In this document: positions 36,865 through 48,697 of the stretch, in pieces | Layout of the letters: each line of letters starts with the position of its first letter | Position numbering within the stretch: position 1 is the first letter of the stretch | Assembly (NCBI GenBank): GCA_002989075.1 | Contig: PSQN01000017.1 | Span: 1,426,001 to 1,490,000 of the forward strand | Direction: 5' to 3' | Origin: Arthonia radiata | Taxonomy: Eukaryota; Ascomycota; Arthoniomycetes; Arthoniales; Arthoniaceae | Length of the DNA stretch: 64,000 nt | Made by a program: the position numbers and the translations under genes | Notes under the pieces: generated by a model | Told to the model about the DNA's origin: nothing | Seen by the model: only the letters and a program-made list of their open reading frames with translations | Databases searched by the model: none

Positions 36865-38015
36865 ATGTCGCCTCCCTTCGTCAACGATGACCACTGCAAG
36901 GACCTGGCGTCTCCGAACATCACCAACTTCATCGTCTCGCTGTACGTAGCCGCCACGCTCGCGCGTCCCACGTTGTTCAGACCACGAGGTTTCAGGCACG
37001 AATCCGTGCTTGGACCTCGCAGGTCTTGCATAAGATCCTGTTGAAGCTCTTACTGACTCCATGGATACCACAGACTCCTCCTCGTCGGCCTCGTCGCGTC
37101 CTACCTCCCGCAACACTACCGCATTATCGCACGGCGCTCTTCCGAAGGCCTCTCAGCATACTGGGTCCTCCTAGGCGCAGTCGCAGGAACATGCGCCATC
37201 GCCAACATCCTCACGCTGCCCACCAGCCGCGATGACATCGCCTGCTGCAAAGTCAACAGCGGCTTCAGCTGTTTCGCCGGGCTGCTAGGAATCGGCCAGA
37301 TCAGCATGCAATGGGCGTGCTTCTTCCTGATGTGCGTGCCATTCAGATACTCTCCCCATTTCCACTTCTCGAGTCGCTCTCATCATCGTCTCCTACCGCG
37401 GAACAACGCATTTTCTAGCGAACGCACGCTAACAAACAATACAGCATGTTCCTCTTCCTAATCTTCATCCCCCGTAACTCCCCCACGCGCTCCTGCCTCT
37501 CCACCCAAGCCAAAGAAGCCATCGGCGTCACCGCCATCTGCTCCATCCACTTCGTCGTCACCCTCCTCGCCGGCGCGCTCATCTCCTCCGCCTTCCCCTC
37601 CCACCTCCAGACCTTCGCCAACGTCATGGGCATCATCGCCTCCGGCTGCGGCGTGATCCAGTATTTCCCGCAGATCTGGCATACGTGGAAGATGCAGGAG
37701 GTGGGGTCGCTGAGCGTGCCGATGATGTGCGCGCAGACGCCTGGAGGTTTCGTTTTCGCGGCGAGTTTGTTTGCGAGGTTGGGCTGGGACGGGTGGAGTA
37801 CGTGGATTGTGTATGTTGTGTTGGCGATTTTGCAGGGGGTGCTGTTGGGGATGGCGACGTGGTTTCATATTCGGGATAAGAGGGCTGCGAAGGCGAAGGA
37901 GGCGGAGGGTGGGGAGGAGACGGAGGAGGAGGGCGTGCAGGAGGCGGAGGGGCACAGTGAGAGGAGTCCGTTGTTGAAGAGGAGTAGTACGGGGCCGAAG
38001 GATCAGCAGGTATGA
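36865..38015 (+). CDS. PQ-loop repeat membrane transporter
   Basis: Exons 36865-36941, 37074-37331 and 37445-38015 give 301 residues. Two PQ-loop motifs are present: ASYLPQHYRIIARRSSEGLS and QYFPQIWHTWKMQEVGSLSV. These define the family of vacuolar and lysosomal seven-helix carriers of amino acids (Ypq, cystinosin, SWEET-like). Hydrophobic segments are spread across the protein (AYWVLLGAVAGTCAIANIL, FLFLIFIP, VTLLAGALISSAF, WIVYVVLAILQGVLLGMA). The tail is acidic and ends near ERSPLLKRSS, a dileucine-type signal often found on vacuolar proteins. The introns are unusually long for this window (132 and 113 bases). The substrate cannot be told from sequence. Confidence 0.88.
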
Positions 38016-38623
38016 GTGATCGATTGTGCTCGCGCGAGAGCAAACAGCGTCAATCAGCCAGCCGATCAGTGGGTGAAGGCGAGAGTTGTATAGAGTAAGC
38101 GGAGTCAGCGTGGTCGTGGTGTTGAAGTGCAAGCATTAGACGACTGAAGCATACCCCGATTGTATAGAAGAGGCGGAGCGAATTCTAGAGCGGCTGGCAT
38201 TTACACCATATTGGAAATCTGATCTTTTTCTGAAGCCTGGGCTTCTTAGTTCATGGACACGGCATGGCGGACGGCGTTTTGGTCGATTTTTACGATGAGC
38301 ACGACGAGTATGCACGAGCAATTGTATGGCATTCAACACGCGCCAAACCCATGTCTTTTCCTTCCCTTATCCTTCTTGTTTGTGAAAGCAACGTAATGAT
38401 GAACTGCAACCGTGAATGCTCGTGGACACATGAGAAGGAAGGAGTAAGGCAAGATAAAGTTGAGCTGGGATGTACACTTCAAATCTAAATACACTTAAGA
38501 ACGTCGAAAGCGCTGAACGCTCGCACAGATGCTGGGGGTGGACACGCTGAGCGCTCCTTTAGTGATCGCCGGTAGGAGCGTCGTATATTACACTGTATGG
38601 TTGATGTTGTTGCTGGTAAGTGC
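38016..38623. other. Convergent 3' spacer between PQ-loop gene and HSP10
   Basis: 608 bases between two converging stop codons. Only short unsupported frames. No repeat seen. Confidence 0.5.
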
Positions 38624-39351
38624 CTATTCGTTGACCTTGGCCAAGAGCCTTGGTAGTACGTCAGCAAGGACACGTCCAGGAGGGAGGAATGATGGGTATG
38701 AACGTACTCATAGTCTCGGAACAGCGAAAAGTCGTCCTCGCCGACTTTGATGGGTTGGCCGCCGAACTGTGGATGTGTACGTCAGCATTCGTCCGTTTCA
38801 TCGCCTCTTGCGTAACGTCGTATCCCAAGTGGCTGCCATTCAGTCGTCCTAGGTTCCGGTCATGTAGTCGTCCCACAGAGTTGCGGAGTATATCATCATC
38901 ATTAAGCCACCATCTTCACAATTTCTGCTCCCTTCATACCCTCTACAACTCTGTCTCCTCTACTATATCTACCTTAAAGTAAGAAACATCACAACTCACA
39001 GTCGGAATCAACACCCGATCTCCCTCCTTCACACTCATCGGTAACCTCTTGCCTTCTTTATCCATCGCGCCGGGGCCCACCGCCAGCACGCGCGCCTCGT
39101 TCAGCTCTTTCTGCGCGGACTCGGGGAGGAAGATGCCGCCGGCGGTTTTGGCGTCGGACTTCATGCGCTGGACCAGGATGCGGTCGAGGAGGGGCGCGAC
39201 GGCCTTGATGGATTTGATGGCGGTAGTCTGGTCATGCTTTAGTCAGTATTGTGAACACGAGATGGGTTGTCAGTTGGACGATGGAATGTCAATGGACGCT
39301 TGGTATAGACTCGGGTCTTGAGCTGGGAATTGAAGGGGATGTGCATACCAT
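38624..39351 (-). CDS. HSP10: Mitochondrial 10-kDa chaperonin
   Basis: Hsp10 caps the Hsp60 ring in the mitochondrial matrix. Four exons on the minus strand: 39351-39349, 39227-39000, 38766-38708 and 38648-38624, giving 104 residues, the normal family length. The first coding exon contains only the ATG and the second begins TTAIKSIKAVAPLLDRILVQ. The mobile loop DAKTAGGIFLPES, the core EARVLAVGPG and GDRVLIPTFGGQPIKVGE follow, and the chain ends ELLAKVNE. Introns are 121, 233 and 59 bases, so more than half of the gene is intron. The spliced reading restores the whole family profile, which supports every junction. Confidence 0.92.
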
Positions 39352-39739
39352 CTCGAAGGGGTTACAGAAGGTACGTGTAGCTGATTTAAAGTGCTTGGGC
39401 TCGGACAGAGGGTGATATTGCTGGGATGTGATGTTGTTAATGCAGGACGACGACGGAGAGATCTGGACGAGGAAGTTCCAATCGAACTTTCGGCAGAGCT
39501 TGGGCCATCCATCGCATAGGCCGGACTTTACAATTCGACAGTTTCTTATGTCCGGTATATAAACCGACGCTGTTTTTGTGTCTTTCTCTTCTGACATACT
39601 CGTGATGGTAGAAATATTCCAGGAAGTCCGAGAAACGAGGTGTGACTGGTGCATCGATATCATGGCTTCTGAAGTCGTCTCTAGCAATCCACATGCGTCT
39701 GCCTTTGCGTACGCTGCGCGAAATGAACTCAACAGTTGA
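39352..39739. promoter_or_regulatory. Divergent promoter between HSP10 and the WD40 gene
   Basis: 388 bases between start codons facing apart; both promoters must share it. Overlapping minus-strand frames of about 146 codons here have no domain. I did not identify a heat-shock element with confidence. Confidence 0.5.
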
Positions 39740-41166
39740 TTGATGACTGCTGATCGAAGCTCTCCAAGGGCGATGGAATTCGACGAGGGTTACACGACGT
39801 CGAAGCCACGACCTCAATGCGTGGTTTCGACAGCGCCAGACGCCGGGGATGAGACAGGCTTTTACCATAGCGTGCAATGGACTCCAGACGGCAAAGCATT
39901 GATAGCTTACACAGATAATGGAATCTTATCTACGTATGCACTGTATGAAATGCCCGCTCCACTGTCCAAAGCTCGCCACATCACCATACGAGCTAATCAT
40001 CCAGCCCAGAATCCATTCTCAAGCAAGCAGAGCACTTTGACGCAGACATCGACGATCTGTCTGCTGGCCAGCCGACTCAACCAGAGACTCTCACGCCAGC
40101 GAACACACTCCACCTCCCCTCTCTCCGCGCTTATGCCATCCATCCCAAATTCTCACTCGACTACCCCTCCAGCACCCTCATCGTCACAGCCCAAACAGAC
40201 ACTCCAATTCAGCTCCGCAACGCAATTCCCTCTCCCTCCTCTGAACCAGACGTCAGCCCGTCCACGCATTCCTTCCCACTCTGCAAGCCAAAATCAGAGA
40301 CTCTCATGACGCCCTCCTCGCTCATCTTCACCTCACCCACGAGCTTCGTCGCCGGCGCCCAAAACCTTCTCTCGACGTTCGACCTCAATCGTCCTGGTGA
40401 GCACGCCAAGATCGTGACGACGGCGCCAGCGAAGAAGTACAGGCGGTCGTACATGTTCGCCGGGCCGCTTGGAATCATTAGCGCGCTGTCTCTGGCGCCT
40501 GCAAATGATGAGGATGCTTCGAGAAGTGTTCTCGCAGCTGGAACTTTGAGCAGAGAAGTTGGGTTGTTTCCCAATGCTGGACGAGACGGCGCGAGTACGG
40601 CTTTCTCGGTGCGTGGCGATGCAGATGCTTACAGAGTCGGCGGCAATGGTGTCACGCAGGTTGCTTGGAGCCCGGGTGGGAGGTATCTTTACGTTGCGGA
40701 GCGGAAGTCAGACGGGATACTGATGTATGATGTCCGCAGCATGCAGCGGTGTCTAGGTGCTTGCCTTGGACGGAGGGCGATGACGAGTCAGCGGATGGGT
40801 TTTGATGTCGTGCAGACGCCAGAAGGGCATGCTGTTGTGGCTGGTGGGACGGATGGGTGCGTGAGGGTCTGGGATAATCCGACGGCTCAAGTGGAGAAAG
40901 TTGGAGCGGGCGATGTTTGGAAGCTGCATGGAGATGTCGTGAGTTCAGTGAACTTCGATCCGTGGGGTGAGATGATGGCAACTTGCTCGGGGTCGAGGTT
41001 CAATGCGAGAGAAGGCGAGGAGCGTGAGTCTGGTGGCGCAGAGAGTTCCTCGATCAGCGACACAGAAGGTATCTCGTCAAGCAACGCATCGTCGGGCTCT
41101 TCAGTTAGTAGTCTTCCGGCCAGTCATCCCAAAGACTACAATCTCAAGCTATGGTCGTTCGGCTGA
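39740..41166 (+). CDS. SWT21: WD40 protein of the Swt21/TCAB1 (WDR79) type
   Basis: Two exons, 39740-39933 and 40005-41166, give 451 residues. The 71-base intron (donor GTATGC, branch-like CTAAT, acceptor CCAG) joins DNGILSTP to ESILKQAEHF; without it two partial frames appear. Repeats include FYHSVQWTPDGKALIAYTDN, IHPKFS, CREVGLFP-type blades, GGNGVTQVAWSPGGRYLYVA and GGTDGCVRVWDN, ending DYNLKLWSFG. In yeast Swt21 is linked to spliceosomal function; animal TCAB1 handles Cajal-body RNAs. An acidic Ser-rich insert precedes the last blade. A role in RNA-protein assembly is inferred from the family. Confidence 0.82.
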
Positions 41167-42880
41167 TGAGTACACAGCGCAGGCTAGCAAGCTATGGAGT
41201 AGTCACAGCGACGCAGCGGCTCTCCAGGAGCAATGAATGTTTCATCCCATCCGCATTCTGCTTTTCGAGAGGCTCAGTCCGCTTCGTCACCTCAAGCCCA
41301 TGGCAGTCCAGACCCGTCGTCAGCTTCGACCTGCGTTGGCAAATCCTTTTGGTGCGAGCACTGAAGGGCTCTCCCAGGCTGGTCCGAATTTCTTCACCAG
41401 GGCGCAAACTATTTGAGCAGCACATTGGCGCGTAATCCTTCTTCTTATTTTCTGCATTTCGTACTGATCCGTACTTTCCGAGTATCAACCTGTATATATG
41501 CAAACAGCAATGTGTTCTGTAGCATTGTCGGCGTCACTGTTCTTGCTCCAGCTGTATTTCATTTTCCAAATCACTATGTAGTCACGGAATCACCTCTCCA
41601 GATACTAGCATCGCGTGAGGTACGTACATACAGCAACGAGCATTCAAGAGGAACACTCCCCCATCACACCCACCCCATTATCCACCCCCCCGAGTCATCC
41701 CCACTAACAACGGCACCACCCGCGCCCACCCGCGTGCATCCGCTGTCAGACGCTCGGACACCGTCAAGCTCCTCTGCAAATGCACCCTTCCTCCATCCCT
41801 CCACCTATCTAACGTCTCCCATCCTCATCCTCATACTTCCATCCATCTGCCCTTGCGAACTCCTCGTCCTCTCACATCCACATTGAGATATCGATATCAC
41901 GATACTGAATTAGACTGAAGAACTCAGCCCAAAGCGAAAGAGGCTAGCGCACCCCACCTGAAACACTCATCTCAGATCGCAAATGCCAAAAGATGACAGT
42001 TCAAAACAGGCAAGTCACTACGCGAATGCGGCAGGTGCAGCGTGGCCAGCACATGGCTCTGTACCGAGCCGTCGGCTCGCAGAAAGCCGGGAGGGCGTGG
42101 AAGGAGTCTGGAAGGAGTCCAGATTCCAGATGGATGCCGCCAGGGAACCGAGGGTCCACGACTCTCTGCTAACCCGCGATTGAAGCGTTCACCCGTGGAT
42201 CGTGACACATAGCACAGTCGAGACAACCGTCACGTACGACAGAGATCGATCACGAGGCTAAAAATTTCGTGAATGTGATTGCGCGGTGCGACTGTACAAT
42301 CCGGCCAGATGACTTGCAGTAGTGCGGTGGTCCTGGCCGCGGCCTGGGACGTGTCGTGGTCGGAGAGTTGTTGAGAGATTCGATTGAGGCAATTTTGCGA
42401 GCATGGGGTACTTCAGGAGGTGCAAGTGACGAGCAGTAGAAGAAGATGTGGAAGGGAGGGGAGAGTTTGCCGAAGAACAGCAGTGTTGACACTGCTCCAG
42501 TATCCGGATTGACGTTCTAGGCTTCTCCGCAGGTCAAGTAGGTCAGTGAGAAGCGGCAGGCTAAAATGACAGTTCGACCATGCAGTGGGTAGAGAAAGAA
42601 GGAAGTGGGTGTTCTGAATGCGATTTCAACCTAGCAGTACCGCATAAGTACTCCGTTTCATAGCGAATGGCGCTCGTTCATGTTGTCCAGAACTTCGTCG
42701 CTGCACCTTTCGCGTCTCACTCAGTGATCGTCCTTGCATCGCGTCGCACCTCTTCGAGCTCGTGTGGGTATTGTAGAAAGCTTTTGACAGACCCCCTTGC
42801 GCCGGTTGTCTCCCAAAACGATGTTGATCCGCAGACATCCTTACCTGAACACCTCTGGAATGCCACAACAGTCGCGATGC
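41167..42880. other. Convergent spacer between WD40 and Ras genes
   Basis: 1.7 kb between converging stop codons. A C-rich stretch at 41660-41880 gives a long plus frame of low complexity that I do not accept. No repeat family or RNA gene is recognised. Confidence 0.5.
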
Positions 42881-43686
42881 TCACATCACCGCACAGCAAC
42901 CGCACGTCTTGCTCTTCTTTGGCTCTTCCTCCTCCATGCCTGTGTAGCCTTGCTTGCCGGCCCCATTCTGCTTGCCATTTGCCGGTGCGCCGAGTTCCCT
43001 GTTGAATCTTCGGATCTCGCGTACTGTGTCGTAGAAGGCGTTTTCAACGTTCACACGGGATTTGGCAGAAGTCTCGATGTAGGGGCAACCGAAGTCATCC
43101 GCTGCTTTTTGGCCCTCTGCGATAGCGTTAGATGAAATCATGAGTATAGTCCAAGACTTTTGTGAACATACGCAATTGCGATACTTTGCGTTCGCCTTCC
43201 AGATCGCACTTATTGCCGACGAGGATCATGGGGAAATAGTCCTTATCCTTGACCCGTAGTATTTGTTGTTGGAATTGGAGCACCTCTTCAAATGATTCTT
43301 TGGACGTGATTGAAAAGACCAGGAGGAAACCTTCGCCGGTCCGCATGTATTGCTCTCGCATGGCTTGATATTCTTCTTGTCCTGCCGTGTCTAATACATC
43401 GAGCAAGGCGACTTCGCCGTCGATCTCGCATTGCTTCCGGTATGAATCTGCAGAGGCGCGTCAATATGCTGCGTGCCCTTCAACAAACGGACGCCACTGA
43501 CCCTCAATGGTTGGATCGTATTCGTCCACAAAGTGACTCTGTATCAACTGTATGGTCAGGCAAGATTTGCCAACACCTCCGCCGCCTACGACGACCAGCT
43601 TGTACTCTCGGAGAAACTGCGTTGCACGGGTCAGCCTGGAAGCACTTCTTCGTCGCTGCCGGAGCGTCGCGGACCTTTGTCGCCAT
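42881..43686 (-). CDS. ras1: Ras GTPase (Ras1/RasA type)
   Basis: Exons 43686-43675, 43616-43502, 43447-43172 and 43116-42881 give 212 residues. The first exon holds only MATK; splicing gives [18 protein letters not shown], matching the start of ascomycete RasA. The P-loop GGGGVGKS lies at 15-22, effector YDPTIEDSYR near 37, switch [13 protein letters not shown] near 62, NKCD and ETSAKS bind guanine. The C-terminus KTCGCCAVM has a CAAX box (CAVM) for farnesylation and neighbouring cysteines for palmitoylation, so the protein should sit at the plasma membrane. It controls morphogenesis and cAMP signalling in related fungi. The first donor (GTCCGC) is non-typical but is the only one giving the conserved start. 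Confidence 0.92.
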
Positions 43687-45526
43687 TATGAACTGAATAT
43701 ATGATTACAATCGTAGATGCGTCTGAGTCGAGCTTGTGATTATGAGCTTCGGTTGCCCGAGCTGGTTGAGATGGACGATCGAAGAGCAGATGATTGAATT
43801 AGAGTTGTTTCAAATGATCGGGAAGTGCGATTAAGCGGATGGTAGATGCGACAGAAGGAGCCTGGTCTTGGAGACGGGAGTGATTCAACGGAGGAAAAAA
43901 GTAGTAGCAGTCAGACAAGATGACAGAAAAGGCGGGTAAGGGCGACGTCAGGCTGATTGTGGGCTGAAGGACGGGATGGCGAAGAAGGATTGAGAGAAAG
44001 GCAAGAGAGACGAGTAAGAAGACAAGAGCGAGGGAGAGGTCGCAGTGCAGTAGCCGCGAAGAAAAAGAGAGGGTTGTAGTTTCCAGATTCTACTTTGGCG
44101 TGCAGCGGAGCGTAGAAGGAGGGTGAGGGTGTGTCTCTCTTAGGGCATGGTCAAGGCTCAACCTGCCCCGAACTTGAGGGAAAAAGAGGGTCCGAGCGGC
44201 CAATCGCAGCCCGTCCCTTCTCAAATGCCGTCCCTCTTCACTTCTCCCTCACTGCACCACATGCGTCCTCTTGCTTCTGCTCCTCTGCGCTGCTTTGCTC
44301 GGCTCTCTCTCCACAAAAACATGCCCTTGTACCTTTCGAGCTTGCAATTCCTGGCTATGTGCAACGAAACGCATCCGCTCCCGATCCCATACATGCAACG
44401 CCTGAGAAAAGACGGCAGCTTGCGTTCACTCTATGCAAGGACCAAAATGCCTCCAATCACTGCACACCTCTAAAAAATAATGCTCCAGAAAAGGAATTCT
44501 GTTCACTATCCGAGCCAGCCAGCATTGGCTTGCTCGAGGGATCAGAGTCAGTGAATGCTGCTCTGCCGGCACTTACGTATGCTTGCAACATGCCTTGAAC
44601 AGTCCCAAGCGAGTCGGAGAAACAGCGACTGATTGTGTACGCCTTGTACGCGACTTCGAGCCCGCTGTTGCATAGGTGAGGTTGACATCGCAAATTACCG
44701 TGCCCATCAACGGATCACATCATCCACAGGCTTCCGATTAATACGCTCTCCATCTCGAAATGCTGTGGCAACGGAGCAATGACACTATCAAGGACAAGCA
44801 GCTGTTGCTAGCGAGGTTCACACGGCGTGATGGTAACGAATATGGTGGGCATCTGAACGCTCCAGATTTTGGAGGACGCAACGCGGCTCGAGAAGACGTC
44901 CCGAGGAAGCACACCCGGTGGCACCCTTCCCGAATCGTCCCATCTTTTTGCACCACTCATGATCCCAGATTCGAGAAGATCTCTCCGCACGGCTGCCCAA
45001 TGACTCGGCGTATCTTAACGCGCCCAGCGAATCAACTCACCTCAAGCCGTCACGACAAGGATTATGGTACATCACGTGCCTGCCTCCACATGTGCAGCGT
45101 CTTTTCTCTCCGATCGGATACAGCGCGTATCTCAGGGCGTAGTGTTACCGCCGCACTGGGAATCGGAAGTTCCTTGGTCTGTTGGAGGCTGCCAAATGCC
45201 GCTAATAGATGCAGCGAGAAAAGCAAACCTTTTGCAACGAGCAATGCACAAGTAAAACATGTACAAAGGTACAAGGGCGAGGGCTCCCGCTTTGCAATCC
45301 TTCCGACGCGGGCAACATCACCGCTAAAAAATTACCGCGCACGTGGGATGCTCATGGCCCGGTATTTGATGTTACAATGCATCGCCTTCGTCCCGGTCCA
45401 CGCTCACCAAAAGAGGCTGTTGCTTCTGATACACAAATCGACCTCCCGTGATTAAGAGAAATACAAGTGTTGGTGAATTGGCTCTCCACCAGCCAAGCCA
45501 GCACTTCCGCTCCGTAACACAGCCTT
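43687..45526. other. Ras upstream region and spacer
   Basis: 1.84 kb upstream of Ras to the stop of the next minus-strand gene. It probably includes a long Ras promoter and 5' UTR; bases 43850-44120 are purine-rich. A plus frame of 231 codons at 44760-45455 lacks domains and is not accepted. No repeat seen. Confidence 0.5.
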
Positions 45527-46633
45527 TCAGCTATCTTTGTCGCTTCCCGAGTCGTCGTCCTCACCCTCTTTCTCGACCCTGCGTCCTTGCACACCTTTCT
45601 CAACTTCCGGAACCAGGCTCTCCATAAAAGACTTGTCCTTACCAACCAGCGTCACCGTATTCCTGGACTTGCCCCATCGCGGATAGCTGCCGACCTTGAC
45701 ACCTTTCGGCTCCGCCTTAGCCGCCAACTCCGTCAGGTACCCCGCCACAGCGCTTTCAGCCAGTGGCGTGCTGAAGTACATCCGATACACACCCTCTCCT
45801 TCGGGATTCGTAAGACGAGGCACAAGTGAAGGCCGTAATCCTTCCAGTAATCTCTCGAATAACCGCGGAACGCCCGGAAGGATGTGGATGTTGCCGTTGA
45901 CCACGCTTATGGGTACCCACAGATCTTCATCCACGAACAGCACTTGATCCTTATCTTCGCGGGACTTGTCTATTGGGAGTATGATCATTCGTTTCTTGGC
46001 TTCCAGTGCTGGTGACGGTGTATCCCAGGAGAAGTTCGGTTGACTCGGGTGTGGCTTTGAGAGCTTCTTCATCTTCTCGAAAGCGGTGTCGTGTAGCACA
46101 AGCGGTAAGTTGAATGCTTTAGCGATCGATTGGTAGGTGATATCGTCGTGGCTATTTAGCTCGTCAGCTTTCTGGAACGTCACACAAGCCCGCGGCAGCC
46201 ACGGAAATGTCTTGAGCGGCGATCCTGGGCCACCGCGGCGGCGCAAGGAGGTCATCACTCACGTGGGCCCAATGCCGCCAGATGTTACCACAAAGTCGTA
46301 ATTGTCCGACATCTTGCGCACGGTGCTCATGATCTCCTCTTCGTCGTCGCCAATGACCTCGACGCGCTTGAGGTTCATGCCCATCTTGAAGCAGAACTTG
46401 GCCATGTAAGCAGAGTTGGTGTCGACGGTCTTACCGCCGAGCACCTCATCGCCGATGATGACACATCCCGCGGTGTGTATCGTCTTCTTGTTCCGCTGAT
46501 CCGCTGACAGCGAGGCATTGGCCATGATGGAGGAAGCAGCGCTTAGTGAGGGACGGTATGCGGTAGAGGCGTGGCCAAAATTCGGACGTGGACGTGCTAG
46601 ATGACGGGCAACCTGGTTTATGCGAGCAAACAT
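45527..46633 (-). CDS. MoaB/Mog (CinA N-terminal)-type domain protein, probably mitochondrial
   Basis: Exons 46633-46263 and 46151-45527 give 331 residues. The start [18 protein letters not shown] looks like a mitochondrial presequence. The domain opens with [21 protein letters not shown] and continues with [20 protein letters not shown], the signature of the molybdopterin-binding fold. In eukaryotes the same fold occurs in FAD synthase (FLAD1), where it hydrolyses FAD, and in CinA-type proteins that act on pyridine nucleotides. [16 protein letters not shown] is also conserved. The C-terminus is acidic ([11 protein letters not shown]). The 111-base intron splits the Thr codon in GPTHDD. The substrate is not decided by sequence. 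It shares a 272-base divergent promoter with POP4. Confidence 0.85.
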
Positions 46634-46905
46634 TTAATAATAGCCAGATGAAGAGTGTTTCGCAATGAGTTGGATGGAAGTCGTGAAGAAATGCCTGTTC
46701 CTTGCGTGCTTTGAGCAAGCACGCCCCAAGATCGGTGACGTCTCGCCCGATCTGCGGAAGGTGTGCCCCGCGAGACCCTCTTTCCAGCACCCCCATTGAA
46801 GCTCTGACTCTTTGCGCTTCCTCAATCACTTCGAGACTTTCGCTCTTTTTGAACACCGCAGTACGGACAACGTGGTCTAAAGCTGTTATCAGCGGCGGCG
46901 ATAGC
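46634..46905. promoter_or_regulatory. Short divergent promoter between MoaB-type gene and POP4
   Basis: 272 bases separate two start codons facing apart, so the two genes probably share a bidirectional promoter. No TATA box stands out. Confidence 0.5.
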
Positions 46906-47796
46906 ATGCCTTCGAAAGCCTCATCATCCCAAGACTCCCTCGTCTACACCCTCCTCCGCCGCGCCAACTCCCCCTCCACCGCCGACGACGTCTACACCTC
47001 CAAAATCCAGAACAAGCGCCTCGCCCTCCTTCCCACAATCTCGAAGAAAAGCAGAGCCCAAGCAAGCATCCCCACCCAACCATCGACAGCATCGCCAACC
47101 CACGCAGACGCCCGCACCCTCCGCCAGCACCGCCGCCGCGCCCTCCTCCAACCCCAAAACCGCAAATGCCGCAACAAACCCAAACCCGCCTCCGCTCAAG
47201 AGATCCGCGAAAAACAACTCTACGCCCTCCCACCAGCGAAGCCGGAGAACTACAAAACATACCAAGGCCTGCACAAGCTGTGGTGCGGCTACATGCGCGA
47301 CGCCCTCGGCCTTTCCGACGCTATAAACTCCGGCCGCGCGAGACAGCAGGGGATCTTCGTGACGCCCGCTGGCGCTGGCCCGATATTGGCGAGCGCAGAT
47401 TACCATGGCGCGGAGATGGAGGTGGTGCGGTCGCGGTGTGAGGGGAGGGTGGGGCTGAAGGGGATCGTGGTGAGGGATACGAAATTTACGTTTGTACTTT
47501 GCTTGAAGGGGGGGAGGTTCGTGACGGTGCCGAAGGAGGGGACGTGGTTTCGGTTTGGAGTCGTGTTGGAAGACGGGGGTGAGGAGGGTGCGGTGGAGGG
47601 CGGAGGGAAGCAGGCGCAGGATGATGGTGGTGAGGAGGGAGGGGGTGAGGAGAGAAATGAGATGGCGAAGGGTGGGGAAGACAGGGAGAAAAGGCTGAAG
47701 CCGCTGGTTTTCGAGATTCTGGGCGACCAGTTCAAGACGAAATCTGCGCATAGGGCGGGGAAGAAATTTAGGTGGCATCCGCCTGGGGATCCTTGA
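46906..47796 (+). CDS. POP4: RNase P/MRP subunit Pop4 (Rpp29)
   Basis: Pop4 binds the catalytic RNA of RNase P and RNase MRP in the nucleus and nucleolus. The single exon from ATG 46906 gives 296 residues; the frame extends upstream to 46702, but this ATG fits the family start MPSKASSSQDSLVYTLLRRA. A basic stretch (QHRRRALLQPQNRKCRNK) may act as a nuclear signal. The Rpp29 core lies at residues about 125-210: KLWCGYMRDALG, ADYHGAEMEVVRSRC, GLKGIVVRDTKFTFVL and PKEGTWFRFGV. A Gly/Glu-rich insert follows, and GDQFKTKSAHRAGKKFRWHP closes the fold. The insert makes the protein longer than animal Rpp29. Confidence 0.88.
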   Translation: MPSKASSSQDSLVYTLLRRANSPSTADDVYTSKIQNKRLALLPTISKKSRAQASIPTQPSTASPTHADARTLRQHRRRALLQPQNRKCRNKPKPASAQEIREKQLYALPPAKPENYKTYQGLHKLWCGYMRDALGLSDAINSGRARQQGIFVTPAGAGPILASADYHGAEMEVVRSRCEGRVGLKGIVVRDTKFTFVLCLKGGRFVTVPKEGTWFRFGVVLEDGGEEGAVEGGGKQAQDDGGEEGGGEERNEMAKGGEDREKRLKPLVFEILGDQFKTKSAHRAGKKFRWHPPGDP

Positions 47797-48697
47797 GGTT
47801 GTGGCGTGTCCCTTTGCAAATTCACAGAGATCGTTGCAGGAACATTGAGCAAAGTCGTGAAGGAAGATTCAAGATACACGCAGCGATAGGCCGTCGCTTC
47901 AAAGCGTGGGGACTTCCGCTATACGTGGCTAATTCATACACGACACGCCATAAACAGACGAGCATGCAGGAAGCTCGGTAATGGAGATTGGTGTGGTAAA
48001 GGCCACGAAGGTCCTCATATGAGGGCGTGGAGACCAAGTATCAACAGCAAGCACGCAAGAGAAACGAGAAGCTGCAACGCTCAGTGACATCTAAACCCTG
48101 GGCAATCGAGTAGGTACAGTGTAAGCATCATCCCTCGGCTTTTTAGGCCCGTGTCGTTTCCATCTTCGTTCACATTGCGAACATGCTCTGAGCGGCTATC
48201 TGCGAGCTTTGTTCTACCTCGCCTGGAATTTGACAAGGGCAGCGGCGTGCTGTCGTATCGAGAGATAGGCGAGCGTTGCTCGCTGAACCATGGTTATGCT
48301 GGAGCTCCAGCACGTGCTTGTTTTCCTGCGCTGACTTGGACGCTGATGCGGCCTGAAGGCGAGCTGGGTTCTGCGCTTCGGAGGCGGGCTGCTTTTTAGC
48401 ACGAGCGAGGCACGGGTTAGATTAGTGGTGGTGTCAAGTTTTGGTCGTGCCAGTGGATTGGAAGAGAATTGGAGATACGGGCGAAGGTGGGTTGGATGTG
48501 GGTTGGGTGTACAATGAATGGCTTGTCGCTGGCTCAACCAAACATGCTGAAAGAGTAGTGGTCACAGGAATCCCGTATCAGCTGAACCCTGCCTAGCGGT
48601 ACGGTCTTCGACTGACACCAATATTCTGCGCTGCAGCGTCTATTCATTCATCTTCTACTTTCATCACGTTGGGCACCCCACGCTTGCGTTCATATTC
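47797..48697. other. Convergent spacer between POP4 and NUP49
   Basis: 901 bases between converging stop codons. No supported frame, RNA gene or repeat. Confidence 0.5.

Noticed and set aside
37458-38132. Minus-strand frame of 224 codons
   Set aside because: Antisense to exon 3 of the PQ-loop gene; His/Arg/Pro-rich and without family features.
41413-41886. Plus-strand frame of 157 codons after the WD40 gene
   Set aside because: Built mainly from a C-rich low-complexity stretch (Pro/Ser/His/Thr) with no start context or domain.
44760-45455. Plus-strand open frame of 231 codons
   Set aside because: Length is notable, but the translation has erratic composition with many Arg, Cys and Ser, no domain, no splice-supported extension, and lies in the upstream region of Ras.
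46924-47778. Minus-strand frame of 284 codons
   Set aside because: Antisense to the well-supported POP4 gene, with Pro/Leu/His-rich low-complexity translation.
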